This document shows positions 51,672 through 59,864 of a stretch of DNA of 64,000 nucleotides, piece by piece. The position numbers and the translations under genes are program-made. Below the pieces are notes generated by a model. That model was not told where the DNA came from. It saw only the letters and a program-made list of their open reading frames with translations, and ran no database searches. Location of the stretch: the NCBI GenBank assembly GCA_000402655.1, contig AQSI01000001.1, forward strand, positions 124,001 through 188,000, read 5' to 3'. This stretch comes from Fidelibacterota bacterium SCGC AAA298-D23 (GTDB taxonomy: Bacteria > Fidelibacterota > Marinisomatia > Marinisomatales > Marinisomataceae). How positions within the stretch are numbered: position 1 is the first letter of the stretch; the number at the start of each line of letters is the position of its first letter.

Positions 51672-52240
51672 AGCTGGCTGTTTTAGGATCAACCAACGGT
51701 ACTGACCTTGTGCCCATTGTTACGGCAATAAACAGCGGTGAATTACTAGCAAGCATTGAGGTCATAGTTTCCAACAATGAGTCTTCTGGTATTTTGAGAA
51801 AGGCTAGGGGCTATGGTATAGAAAGCCATTTTATTTGTCATAAAAACAAAAAACGTGGTGTATTTGATTTTGAAATTTCACAAATTTTAGAAAATAAAGA
51901 GGTTGATTTAATTTTACTTATTGGATTTATGAGAATTCTTTCATCAGGGTTTGTAGAAAGGTGGCATGGAAAAATAATTAATGTCCACCCTTCTCTTCTG
52001 CCAAAATATGCTGGTGGGATGAACAGCGATGTTCATGAAAGCGTCTTGGCTGCGGGAGATAAAGAAAGCGGATGTACAATTCATCTTGTAACCAAAGATG
52101 TTGATTGTGGTCCTATTTTATTACAAAAATCGTGTCCTGTTTATGAGAACGACTCTGTTGAATCTCTTCGAGAGAGGGTTCAAAAGCTTGAGGGAGAATC
52201 TTTTATAGAGGTAATTAATAACTGGAGGAACTATGAATAA
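51668..52240 (+). CDS. purN: Phosphoribosylglycinamide formyltransferase
   Basis: Transfers a formyl group from 10-formyl-THF to GAR. It is 190 residues from a TTG start overlapping purD as TTGA; no ATG is available near the family start (KLAVLGSTNGTDLVPIV). The catalytic triad is Asn and His in INVHPSLLPKYAGG and Asp in KDVDCGPILLQ. The formyl donor depends on folates, made by enzymes that include FolC encoded elsewhere in this window. It overlaps the PsiE-like gene by 8 bases. Confidence 0.94.
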   Translation: MKLAVLGSTNGTDLVPIVTAINSGELLASIEVIVSNNESSGILRKARGYGIESHFICHKNKKRGVFDFEISQILENKEVDLILLIGFMRILSSGFVERWHGKIINVHPSLLPKYAGGMNSDVHESVLAAGDKESGCTIHLVTKDVDCGPILLQKSCPVYENDSVESLRERVQKLEGESFIEVINNWRNYE

Positions 52241-52628
52241 CAAACTGTTTTTTGACTTTATTTCTGCTGTTGAAAAAATTCTGCACTTGATTATACTGGG
52301 TATGGTGATATTCCTTTGTTTTGAAGAGGTGATGTCTGCTGTAGACGGTGGTGGAATCAGGGTAGAAAGCGTTTTAATGCTTTTTATTTATCTAGAAATC
52401 ATGCAAATGGTAAACATCTTTTTTTCCACAGGAAAAATTCCAATAAGGTATCCCCTGTATATTGGTATGTTTGCTTTAGCAAGACACATATCTTTTGATG
52501 ATATAAAAGGTATTGAGTCTTTGTATCTATCTGCTTCTGTGGCGCTATTATCTTTGGCTCTTGTTGGTTTGGCGTATAGAAACAAAATAATGAACAAAAG
52601 CGTTCCAGAACTTCCTGAGAACGAATGA
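52233..52628 (+). CDS. PsiE-like four-span membrane protein
   Basis: This 131-residue inner-membrane protein has about four hydrophobic spans. It resembles the phosphate-starvation-inducible PsiE family: the core FIYLEIMQMVNIFF, then GKIPIRYPLYIGMFALARHI, matches the PsiE pattern with the P-x-RY-x-x-YI motif between spans 2 and 3. PsiE's molecular role is not known. It lies inside the purine operon, overlapping purN by 8 bases and purH by 4, so it is co-transcribed and probably translationally coupled. Confidence 0.75.
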   Translation: MNNKLFFDFISAVEKILHLIILGMVIFLCFEEVMSAVDGGGIRVESVLMLFIYLEIMQMVNIFFSTGKIPIRYPLYIGMFALARHISFDDIKGIESLYLSASVALLSLALVGLAYRNKIMNKSVPELPENE

Positions 52629-54124
52629 TAAAAAAAGTCTTACCTAAAACTGCACTAATATCAGTTTCTAACAAATCTGGTATTTTAACGTTTGCTAGGT
52701 TGCTTCAAAAAAATGGTGTAAAAATATTTGCAACCGGAGGTACCGCCTCAGCGCTAAGGGGTGCTGGTATAAAGGTATCAAAGGTGTCTTCACTTTCTCG
52801 CTTCCCTGAAATTTTTGGAGGAAGAGTTAAAACTCTTAGTCCATATATTTCTGGTGGAATTCTTGGACAAAGAGATAAGGATAAAGCTGAAGCAAAAGAA
52901 AACAATATTACTTGGATTGATCTCGTTGTTTGCAATCTATATCCGTTTTCCGACGTTGCTAAAAACACCAACTCAACAATGGATGAAAAAATAGAGAATA
53001 TTGATATTGGTGGACCAACCATGATTAGGGCAGCAGCAAAAAATTTTAAATGGGTTAGTGTTGTTGTGAGCCCAAAAGACTACCGTTCTGTTGGTACGGC
53101 TATTTCTGGTGGGGGTCTTACAGAAAAAAAGCGTTTTAGCCTTGCAAAAAAAGCCTTTGGTCATTGTGCTGAATATGACCAAACTATCTTTGAAGCATTG
53201 TCTAAAAAAGCACCTGAACACAATTCTTTACGTTATGGTGAAAACCCTCACCAACAAGCCTTTGTTGTAAAAGGAGATGTGCCATCCTCCCTTGGCATTC
53301 CGCAGTCAAAACAGCACCAAGGCAAGGCTCTTTCATATAATAATTATTTAGATGGGGACGCTGCCTTACAATGTCTATCAGAATTTAAAAAGTCTCCTGC
53401 CTGTGTTATTGTAAAACACAACTCCCCATGCGGTGTCGGACTAGGAAAAAACGTGTGCGAGGCTTTTACCAGAGCACTCAATGTTGATAGTCTGTCTGCT
53501 TTTGGCGGGGTGGTTGCAATAAATAAAAAGTGTACTGTTGATCTGGCAAAAAAAATAGATAAAATATTCTTTGAAATTATAGTTGCTCCTTCTTTTGATG
53601 TTGGTTCGTTGAAAATATTTTCAAAGAAAAAAAACCTGCGCGTTCTAAGCCTCAAAAAATATTTATCTCCAGAGTTTGCGATAAAAACAATTGGTGGCGG
53701 AAGCCTAGGACAAGAACGAGACGATTCATGCCTTCTTGAAAAACACCTTATTACTCCAACAAAGAAGAAGTTGACTCCAAACCAACTTTCTACTGGCTTG
53801 TTTGCTTGGAAGGTGGTTAAACATACAAAGTCAAATGCCATCGTCGTAGCTAAAAATAAGAAAATTATAAGCATATCTGGTGGTCAAACAAGCAGGGTTG
53901 ATGCCACGAAAATAGCTTTTGATAAAACAAAAATACCTAAAGGTTGTATTGTTGCTTCTGATGCTTTTTTTCCCTTTAAGGACTCAATAGAAGAGATGGC
54001 TCGGTACAACATTGCTGCTATAATTCAGCCGGGCGGGTCTATACGAGACAAAGAAGTTGTTGAGTCGTGTAATAAAAATAAAATTGCTATGGCCTTTACC
54101 GGCTTTAGGGTGTTCAAACACTAG
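52625..54124 (+). CDS. purH: Bifunctional AICAR formyltransferase / IMP cyclohydrolase
   Basis: Last two steps to IMP. The 499 residues have the N-terminal MGS-like cyclohydrolase domain (TALISVSNKSGILTFARLL, FATGGTASALRGAG, GGRVKTLSP) and the C-terminal AICARFT domain with the catalytic Lys-His of IVKHNSPCGVG and the RYGENPHQQA entry. It overlaps the PsiE-like gene by 4 bases. It closes the purine series; the next gene follows after 8 bases with its own strong ribosome-binding site and no terminator between. Confidence 0.96.
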   Translation: MIKKVLPKTALISVSNKSGILTFARLLQKNGVKIFATGGTASALRGAGIKVSKVSSLSRFPEIFGGRVKTLSPYISGGILGQRDKDKAEAKENNITWIDLVVCNLYPFSDVAKNTNSTMDEKIENIDIGGPTMIRAAAKNFKWVSVVVSPKDYRSVGTAISGGGLTEKKRFSLAKKAFGHCAEYDQTIFEALSKKAPEHNSLRYGENPHQQAFVVKGDVPSSLGIPQSKQHQGKALSYNNYLDGDAALQCLSEFKKSPACVIVKHNSPCGVGLGKNVCEAFTRALNVDSLSAFGGVVAINKKCTVDLAKKIDKIFFEIIVAPSFDVGSLKIFSKKKNLRVLSLKKYLSPEFAIKTIGGGSLGQERDDSCLLEKHLITPTKKKLTPNQLSTGLFAWKVVKHTKSNAIVVAKNKKIISISGGQTSRVDATKIAFDKTKIPKGCIVASDAFFPFKDSIEEMARYNIAAIIQPGGSIRDKEVVESCNKNKIAMAFTGFRVFKH

Positions 54125-54132
54125 GAGGTTTT

Positions 54133-55134
54133 ATGAAAGCTATAATTTGTAAAAAGTTCGCTCCAGTTTCAGATTTGGTTTGGGAAGAGGTTGCTGATCC
54201 TGTTGCAGGTCCCGGAGAAATTGTCATCGATGTAAAAGCAGCTGGGCTAAACTATCCAGACAATCTTATTGTGCAGGGCCTTTACCAATTTCGACCAGAA
54301 AGGCCCTTCTCGCCAGGACATGAGGGCGCTGGCATTGTTTCATCTGTTGGGGAGGGTGTCAAAACACACAAGGTTGGTGATAGTGTTGCTTTCTTCAAAG
54401 GTTTTGGTGCCTTTGCAGAAAAAATTGTGTTGTCTGAAGCACTCGCGTTCTCAATTCCTGACAACTTTCCGCACCCTGTTGCGGCTGGTGTATTTATGGT
54501 TTATGGTACAAGCTATCACGCCCTAGTTCAAAGAGCAAACATAACCAAAGATGATGAGGTTTTGGTGTTGGGTGCATCAGGCGGCGTTGGTTTAGCCGCT
54601 GTTGATATTGCAAAATCGTTTGGTGCAAGAGTTGTTGTTGCTGTGTCTACCAAAGAAAAGGCTGACGTTTGCAAGCGCTATGGTGTTGACGATGTTGTTG
54701 TTTATGGAAAGGAAAAACTAGACCAAGAGGGTCAAAAAATATTTACAAAAGAGTTAAAATCAAAAAGTAGGCGTGGTGGTTTTTCAATTATTTATGATCC
54801 AATAGGCGACTGTTTTGCAGAGCCTGCTTTAAGGTCTATTGGTTGGGGAGGTACATACCTCGTTGTTGGTTTTGCTGCAGGAAAAATTCCATCGTTTCCT
54901 ACAAACCTAATGCTATTAAAGGGTTGTGCTGTTTCTGGCGTTTTCATTGGAAGGTTTCAACAAGAAGAACCAAAACAAAGCGCTCAAAATATAAAAGAAA
55001 TTGGTGATCTTCTAAGCTCGGGAAAGCTAACTCCCTTTATATCCGAAACCATACCTATGGCGAAGTCAATTGATGCAATTGAACGAATCGCTAAACGCGG
55101 AGTTGTTGGTAAGGTTGTTTTTGTTAACAACTAA
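54133..55134 (+). CDS. NADPH:quinone oxidoreductase-like MDR family protein
   Basis: Zinc-free medium-chain dehydrogenase/reductase of the quinone reductase (Qor) type. The 333 residues have the GroES-like N-terminal fold (AAGLNYPDNLIVQGLYQ, FSPGHEGAGIVSSVGEGV) and the Rossmann nucleotide site VLVLGASGGVGLAAVDIAK (AxxGxxG form). A second region, IIYDPIGDCFAEPALRSI, is typical of Qor. The catalytic zinc cysteines of alcohol dehydrogenases are absent. The start is ATG with AGGAGG 6 bases upstream. It can be co-transcribed with the purine genes. The true substrate is open. Confidence 0.87.
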   Translation: MKAIICKKFAPVSDLVWEEVADPVAGPGEIVIDVKAAGLNYPDNLIVQGLYQFRPERPFSPGHEGAGIVSSVGEGVKTHKVGDSVAFFKGFGAFAEKIVLSEALAFSIPDNFPHPVAAGVFMVYGTSYHALVQRANITKDDEVLVLGASGGVGLAAVDIAKSFGARVVVAVSTKEKADVCKRYGVDDVVVYGKEKLDQEGQKIFTKELKSKSRRGGFSIIYDPIGDCFAEPALRSIGWGGTYLVVGFAAGKIPSFPTNLMLLKGCAVSGVFIGRFQQEEPKQSAQNIKEIGDLLSSGKLTPFISETIPMAKSIDAIERIAKRGVVGKVVFVNN

Positions 55135-55466
55135 CCAAAATAAAGCAGCGCCAGACAAAGTGACATTAAAGCTACTGAAGGAATAGCTTTTCTGAAGCTG
55201 CTCTTCACCCTAATGTGTGTTAGTATTGCAAACGCCATTAATGTTATAATTCCTTTTAACCCCAAGTTGCTTAGCTCTGTGTTTGCGCTTAACAACATTA
55301 CCGCACAAGATAGCTTGGTAATTCCAGTAAGGTCTCTCAGCCAGTCGGGATAATTATAGTCTTTTCTAAACTCTGAAATTATGTTATCATATCTTACAAC
55401 CCACACATAGATCAAAGCTGTTGAAATTACAATCCTTAACACTGTTGTCAATAGTTCTATGTTCAT
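55131..55466 (-). CDS. Small four-span membrane protein, possibly DoxX-like
   Basis: A 111-residue membrane protein with about four hydrophobic segments (near 8-25, 45-62, 67-84 and 93-110). The loop DYNYPDWLRDLTGITKLSCAVMLL recalls DoxX-like proteins, in which a span starts with a conserved proline and leucine-rich stretch, but identity is low and the family call is tentative. It overlaps the oxidoreductase stop by 4 bases tail to tail and lies 14 bases downstream of the acyltransferase gene, probably in its operon. Confidence 0.6.
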   Translation of the reverse strand: MNIELLTTVLRIVISTALIYVWVVRYDNIISEFRKDYNYPDWLRDLTGITKLSCAVMLLSANTELSNLGLKGIITLMAFAILTHIRVKSSFRKAIPSVALMSLCLALLYFG

Positions 55467-55480
55467 TATATCTCTCTCTT

Positions 55481-56098
55481 TTAATAGTCTTCAGGTAATA
55501 ATTTTTTAATTTCCTGCATCATTTTAGCGGTTATATCTTCAATATTGTCTCCGCCACTAGTTAATATAGGGCTTCCAAAAACAACCTTCACGCTTTCTCT
55601 TTTTGCTAGTTTTATTTTTCCCAGAATCCCTTTGGTTCCAATAACAGCCGTAGGAATTATTGGTATTTCGTTTTTAACCGCAAAGTACGCAACTCCTTTT
55701 TTTCCTTTTTTCAGACCCTCGCCTTTAATGGTTCCCTCTGGAAAAATACAAATTCTTTCTTTTTTTTGTATTTGTTTTTGAATGTTTTTTATCGTCGAAA
55801 TTTGGAGGTTGGATCTGTTTACCAACAAAACACCGTAAGACCACGGACCCCAAGCCTTGTACCAAGGAAGCTTTGCCTGGTCTTCTGCCATAAGGTATGT
55901 AATGGGTTTAATTACTGCGGCGGTTATTGGTGCTGGATCAACGTCGTCAATGTGGTTTGGCGCCAATATATATGGTCCTCTTTGTGGTAAATTCTCTTTA
56001 CCTTCAACAGAAAACTTCGTTAGTACGCTACAAAGTAAGAGCGAAAAAACTCCAATTACATATCTAATAAGCCAGCTTCTTGGATGAGGCTTTCTCAT
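55481..56098 (-). CDS. plsC: 1-acyl-sn-glycerol-3-phosphate acyltransferase (PlsC family)
   Basis: Acylates lysophosphatidic acid in phospholipid synthesis at the inner membrane. The 205 residues have an N-terminal hydrophobic segment, the catalytic HX4D motif as NHIDDVD (about 48-54), an acceptor-site region VNRSNLQIS and the FPEGTIKGEG motif, followed by PIIPTAVIG. The substrate acyl group and head group are not readable. It lies 4 bases downstream of ssb on the same strand. Confidence 0.88.
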   Translation of the reverse strand: MRKPHPRSWLIRYVIGVFSLLLCSVLTKFSVEGKENLPQRGPYILAPNHIDDVDPAPITAAVIKPITYLMAEDQAKLPWYKAWGPWSYGVLLVNRSNLQISTIKNIQKQIQKKERICIFPEGTIKGEGLKKGKKGVAYFAVKNEIPIIPTAVIGTKGILGKIKLAKRESVKVVFGSPILTSGGDNIEDITAKMMQEIKKLLPEDY

Positions 56099-56102
56099 TG
56101 CT

Positions 56103-56546
56103 CTAAAAAGGCAGGTCGTCGTCTTCTACTGTTTGATCTAGGTTTTCCTTTTTAGCGGGCTCTTGGTTCATTCCAGAAGAGGAGTCGAGATTGTTGTCTC
56201 CGCCGCCTAAAATTTGTACACCTCCAAAATTGTTTGCCACAACTCCGGTTGAAAACCTTTCATTTCCATCTTTATCTTGCCACTTGTCTGTTTTTAAAGA
56301 CCCCTCAATATATACCAAGGTTCCCTTTTTTACATAAGGTTGGATGTATTTTTCTGCTGTATTACCAAAAACGGTTACTTTTGTCCACTCAGTTCTTTCT
56401 TGTGTTTCTCCGTCTTTACCTTTCCAAGATTCATTGGTAGCAACACTAAAACTTGCCACCGCCGCTCCATCTCCAGTAAATCTTATTTCTGGATCTTGTC
56501 CGAGTCTTCCTATTAGCGTTACTTTATTCACTGTTCCTTTTGCCAT
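56103..56546 (-). CDS. ssb: Single-stranded DNA-binding protein
   Basis: Tetrameric OB-fold protein coating single-stranded DNA in replication and repair. The 147 residues comprise the OB fold (KVTLIGRLGQDPEIRFTGDG, WTKVTVFGNTAEK, YIEGSLKTDKWQDKDGNERF), a short Gly/Asn-rich linker and the acidic tip DDDLPF that binds partner proteins. ATG at 56546 is chosen because AAAGGAAG lies 5 bases before it; an in-frame TTG at 56564 would destroy that site and extend into dnaA. RecO, which works with SSB, is also in this window. Confidence 0.95.
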   Translation of the reverse strand: MAKGTVNKVTLIGRLGQDPEIRFTGDGAAVASFSVATNESWKGKDGETQERTEWTKVTVFGNTAEKYIQPYVKKGTLVYIEGSLKTDKWQDKDGNERFSTGVVANNFGGVQILGGGDNNLDSSSGMNQEPAKKENLDQTVEDDDLPF

Positions 56547-56556
56547 TTTTCTTCCT

Positions 56557-57897
56557 TTAGCCAAGATTTAGCTCGTTATAAATAATATCTACTCTTCTTT
56601 TAAATTTATCGTCATTTTTTAATAGTTCTGAGACCTTTTTGTGTGCATGCATAATGGTTGTGTGGTCTCTCCCGCCCAAGTGAACCCCTATTTCGCTTAA
56701 AGGCATGTCTAAAACCTCTCTTGCTAAATAGGCAGCAACCTGTCTGGCTTCAGCAATATTTTTTCTTCTTGATTGACCAACCATCTCTTCCTGGGAAACA
56801 GAAAAAATACTACAAACCCCACTTACCACATCTTGCATATTAACCTGTCCATAACCCTGATCTCCAAGCCTTTCTCTAATTATAGACTCAACGAGAGCTT
56901 CATTAATTTTATCTCCAGAAAGTGTTGCGTGAGCAAATATTTTTGTCACACAGCTTTCTAGGTCTCTAATGTTTGTTCTAACGTGCGAAGCTATTTTTTC
57001 AAGGTGCCTACCCTCGATCTGCATGTTATTTTGTTTTGCTTTGGTTGATAATATTGCAACCCTTGTCTCAAAGTCTGGTGGCTGTATATCCGCATGTAAC
57101 CCGGATTCAAACCTTGATAACAGCCTGTCTTGAAGGCCAACCATCTCTCCCGGATATCTGTCTGCTGTCATTACAATTTGTTTTCCGTTTGTATATAGCT
57201 CATTAAAAGTGTGAAAGAACTGTTCTTGGGTTTGCTCTTTGCCCTGAAAAAACTGTATATCATCAATTAACAACACATCAGCATTTCTATATACCTTTGA
57301 AAAGTCGAGTGTTTTGTTTTCCTGAATACTTGCAATAAAGTCGTTTGTAAATTTTTCAGACGATGCTAAAACCACGTTTAGTTCTTTTTTTGAGCCTATC
57401 AATTCGTTAGCTATCGAATGCAAAAGGTGGGTTTTTCCTAGCCCCACCCCACCATATATAATTAATGGGTTAAAATCTGCAGATCCGGGAGCGCTCGCTA
57501 CTTTGTTTGCAGCGTTTTTCGCAAAAACGTTGTTTGGTCCCTCAATAAAAGAAGAAAAAATGTTTGATGGGTTTATATTGTTTCTTTTTCCCGCATTGCT
57601 TTGTTTTGTTGTTTCCTCGCTATCCAGCTCAACAGAAGTAACACTTTGTTCAGACTGGGGCGCTATAGATACCTTCAGCTGGAGTTTTTCGTCTATCTCT
57701 TTTAAAGATGAAGAAATGATGTCCTGATAATTATTGATAATCCAGTCGTAGGCGAATTGGTTTGGTGCCTCAACAATAAAAATGTCGTTGGTGATTCCAA
57801 TCGGAGAAAGTGTTTCTATCCACGCTTCATAGGCATGAGCGGGTAAGCTACTTTTCAAATCCTCCTCTGTTTTATTCCAAATTTCTTTATAATCCAT
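56557..57897 (-). CDS. dnaA: Chromosomal replication initiator protein DnaA
   Basis: AAA+ initiator that binds DnaA boxes and opens oriC. The 446 residues comprise N-terminal domain I (WNKTEEDLKSSLPAHAYEAW), a variable linker (about 85-110), AAA+ domain III with Walker A GGVGLGKT (149-156), Walker B VLLIDDIQF and the sensor regions, and DNA-binding domain IV with the signature HLGGRDHTTIMHAHKKV. The ATG is followed within 3 bases upstream by a perfect DnaA box, so autoregulation is likely. It is divergent from rpmH and followed by ssb, whose ribosome-binding site overlaps its stop. Confidence 0.97.
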   Translation of the reverse strand: MDYKEIWNKTEEDLKSSLPAHAYEAWIETLSPIGITNDIFIVEAPNQFAYDWIINNYQDIISSSLKEIDEKLQLKVSIAPQSEQSVTSVELDSEETTKQSNAGKRNNINPSNIFSSFIEGPNNVFAKNAANKVASAPGSADFNPLIIYGGVGLGKTHLLHSIANELIGSKKELNVVLASSEKFTNDFIASIQENKTLDFSKVYRNADVLLIDDIQFFQGKEQTQEQFFHTFNELYTNGKQIVMTADRYPGEMVGLQDRLLSRFESGLHADIQPPDFETRVAILSTKAKQNNMQIEGRHLEKIASHVRTNIRDLESCVTKIFAHATLSGDKINEALVESIIRERLGDQGYGQVNMQDVVSGVCSIFSVSQEEMVGQSRRKNIAEARQVAAYLAREVLDMPLSEIGVHLGGRDHTTIMHAHKKVSELLKNDDKFKRRVDIIYNELNLG

Positions 57898-58049
57898 TAG
57901 TTATCCACATGTTATTAACATATTTTTATATATGTATTATTTACTTTACACCCTTTTTTGCTTGTTGCATAGAGATTTTTACAGCTCTTAGCATCTTTTA
58001 TTTGTTTTACAAATAGTTTTATTGGACTATATTTCGGCAATACGTTATT
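57898..58049. other. Candidate replication origin region between dnaA and rpmH
   Basis: A 152-base AT-rich gap holding a perfect DnaA box TTATCCACA (57901-57909) and a close variant TTATTAACA (57912-57920), followed by A/T tracts (ATATTTTTATATATGTATTA) suitable for unwinding. Strand switching is consistent with an origin here: most genes to the left are on the minus strand, those to the right on the plus strand, and parS sites lie 3-5 kb away. Only two boxes are visible, fewer than in most known origins, so this may be only part of oriC or the dnaA autoregulatory region. Confidence 0.5.
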
Positions 58050-58190
58050 ATGAAAAGAACTTATCAGCCTAGTAACAGAAAAAGGAAAAACAAACACGGT
58101 TTTATGAAAAGAAAATCGACCGTTGGTGGTAAGAAGGTTTTGTCTTCTCGCATGAAAAAAGGTCGTAAGCGTCTTACCGTTTCTTCATAA
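58050..58190 (+). CDS. rpmH: 50S ribosomal protein L34
   Basis: Small basic ribosomal protein of 46 residues: [18 protein letters not shown], then [20 protein letters not shown] and RKRLTVSS. It is a full-length L34 matching the family at both ends. The ATG has no clear Shine-Dalgarno sequence, as for many genes here. It is divergent from dnaA, as in many bacteria. Its stop is 1 base before the yidC start: the rnpA (and yidD) genes normally found between rpmH and yidC are missing. Confidence 0.95.
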   Translation: MKRTYQPSNRKRKNKHGFMKRKSTVGGKKVLSSRMKKGRKRLTVSS

Positions 58191-58191
58191 A

Positions 58192-59862
58192 ATGGATCGC
58201 AAAACTCTCACTGGTTTCATTCTAATCGGTGCAATTTTATTATTGTGGCCAAGCTATCTTGAGCTAATTTCTCCATCTGAAAAGAGCAAGGAGGATGTAG
58301 TTACTCCCGACACATCTTTAGTAGAAAAATATTCAGAACAAACTCTCGATGACCCTGTCAAAACTGTTCTAGAAAACCCTGTCGTTGAAGAGCAGACATT
58401 TATTATTAAAGGTAAAAACTATATTGCTGAAGTAAGCAACGTTGGCGGTGGCTCGATTACTTCTTATACACTCACAAAACACCTTAAAAAATCAGAGAGT
58501 TCTTTAAACCTAATTGACGACTACAACTCCAACAATCTGGTTGTAAGTTTTGTAAACCAGTCTGGTGAGGTCATTTCTTTAGATAAAAACTGGAGTTTGG
58601 TTTCTGGTGGTTCAGCTAATCTTTCTGAAACAAGCCCTGAGGCTTCTTTTTTATTCACCACCGAACACCTTGGTAGCCAGGTTACAAAAGAGTTGTTTTT
58701 TTACTTTGACTCCTATGAAATAGATATTTCAACCTCATTGAGAAGTTTGAAGGATGTTTCTTTAGATGAAAAATACACGCTATCTTGGGTTGGTGGCCTA
58801 CCAGAACATGAAGGGACCCAAGATGCAATGTTTATGGAGGGATTAATAAGTCAAGCTGGTAGTATAGAATCTTTTAGAGTTGGGGCTGCAGGCTTTTTTG
58901 GATCATCAAGTAGCAGCAACGTTGATGCTGAAGAAAAGAGATATGTTGGGCAAGCAGACTTTGCCGGGTACAGGACAAAGTATTTTGGGCTCTTTTTTGT
59001 TCCTCAAAAATCAGATTTTGTTGAAATAACAAAATACCCAACTCCTTTAAGAGCGGGGGTTGATATTAGCATCACCCAAGACATAAACCTTGAAAAAAAC
59101 AAACTGTATCTCGGTCCCCTTGATTATTCTAGCGTTGAGAATCTTGGTGTTGGGCTTGAAGAAAAAATTCTAGGCTGGCAGTGGCTCTCTTCTGTATCTT
59201 GGCTTGTTTATAGTATTATGATAACTCTTTATAGTTTTATACCTAACTATGGCGTTGTTGTTGTGCTTTTTGCAATTTTAATCAAGCTTGTTACATACCC
59301 TTTGATGGCTAAACAGCTTAGATCCTCGAAGAAAATGCAAGAAATATCTCCGCTGATGAATCAAATTAAAATAAAATACAAAAACAACCCAACATTGCAA
59401 CAGCAAAAAATGGCAGCGCTTTTTCAGGAAAACAAAATAAATCCTTTGGCTGGCTGTTTGCCCCTTTTAATTCAAATGCCGGTTTTAATGTCAGTTTTTA
59501 TGGTGTTTAGAAATACCATTGAGTTTAGAGGAGAGTCTTTTGTTTTGTGGATTAATGATCTTTCCGCAGCAGACACCCTTTTTGTTGTCGGTGGAATTCC
59601 TATTAATGTACTACCATTTCTAATGTCTTTTTCTATGTATTATACAATGAAGCTTAGTTCTGCAACACAGCCTGCAGGGGGAGATCCTGCACAAGAAGCA
59701 ACTCAGCAAATGATGAAATATATGTTTCCTGGAATGATGTTTTTCTTATTCTATGCTTTTCCTTCTGGATTAAACCTATATTATTTATGCTTTAATATAA
59801 TGCAAATCGTTCAACAAAAAATAATAAACAGCGAAACCACACAAGACCCTGTGGCGCATTAG
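58192..59862 (+). CDS. yidC: Membrane protein insertase YidC
   Basis: Inserts membrane proteins with or without SecYEG. The 556 residues follow the Gram-negative layout: an N-terminal membrane span (TLTGFILIGAILLLWPSYL), a large periplasmic beta domain (about 60-330) and the C-terminal five-span Oxa1 core (YGVVVVLFAILIKLVTYPL, MNQIKIKYKNNP, NPLAGCLPLLIQMPVLMSVF, NLYYLCFNIMQIVQQ) including the conserved Arg region near MAKQLRSSKKM. The start is immediately after rpmH, so the two genes are probably coupled. mnmE follows after 2 bases. Confidence 0.96.
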   Translation: MDRKTLTGFILIGAILLLWPSYLELISPSEKSKEDVVTPDTSLVEKYSEQTLDDPVKTVLENPVVEEQTFIIKGKNYIAEVSNVGGGSITSYTLTKHLKKSESSLNLIDDYNSNNLVVSFVNQSGEVISLDKNWSLVSGGSANLSETSPEASFLFTTEHLGSQVTKELFFYFDSYEIDISTSLRSLKDVSLDEKYTLSWVGGLPEHEGTQDAMFMEGLISQAGSIESFRVGAAGFFGSSSSSNVDAEEKRYVGQADFAGYRTKYFGLFFVPQKSDFVEITKYPTPLRAGVDISITQDINLEKNKLYLGPLDYSSVENLGVGLEEKILGWQWLSSVSWLVYSIMITLYSFIPNYGVVVVLFAILIKLVTYPLMAKQLRSSKKMQEISPLMNQIKIKYKNNPTLQQQKMAALFQENKINPLAGCLPLLIQMPVLMSVFMVFRNTIEFRGESFVLWINDLSAADTLFVVGGIPINVLPFLMSFSMYYTMKLSSATQPAGGDPAQEATQQMMKYMFPGMMFFLFYAFPSGLNLYYLCFNIMQIVQQKIINSETTQDPVAH

Positions 59863-59864
59863 CT

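Noticed and set aside
53344..53874. A 176-codon open frame on the minus strand inside purH
   Set aside because: Antisense to the conserved AICARFT domain, with no family resemblance or translation signal.
56547..56564. An upstream TTG start for ssb adding six residues (MAKGRK)
   Set aside because: The segment contains the ribosome-binding site AAAGGAAG of the ATG start and overlaps the dnaA stop; the repeated MAKG is coincidental.
58050..58190. rnpA overlapping rpmH in another frame, as in Thermus
   Set aside because: No alternative plus-strand frame stays open long enough across rpmH and into yidC to encode an RNase P protein.
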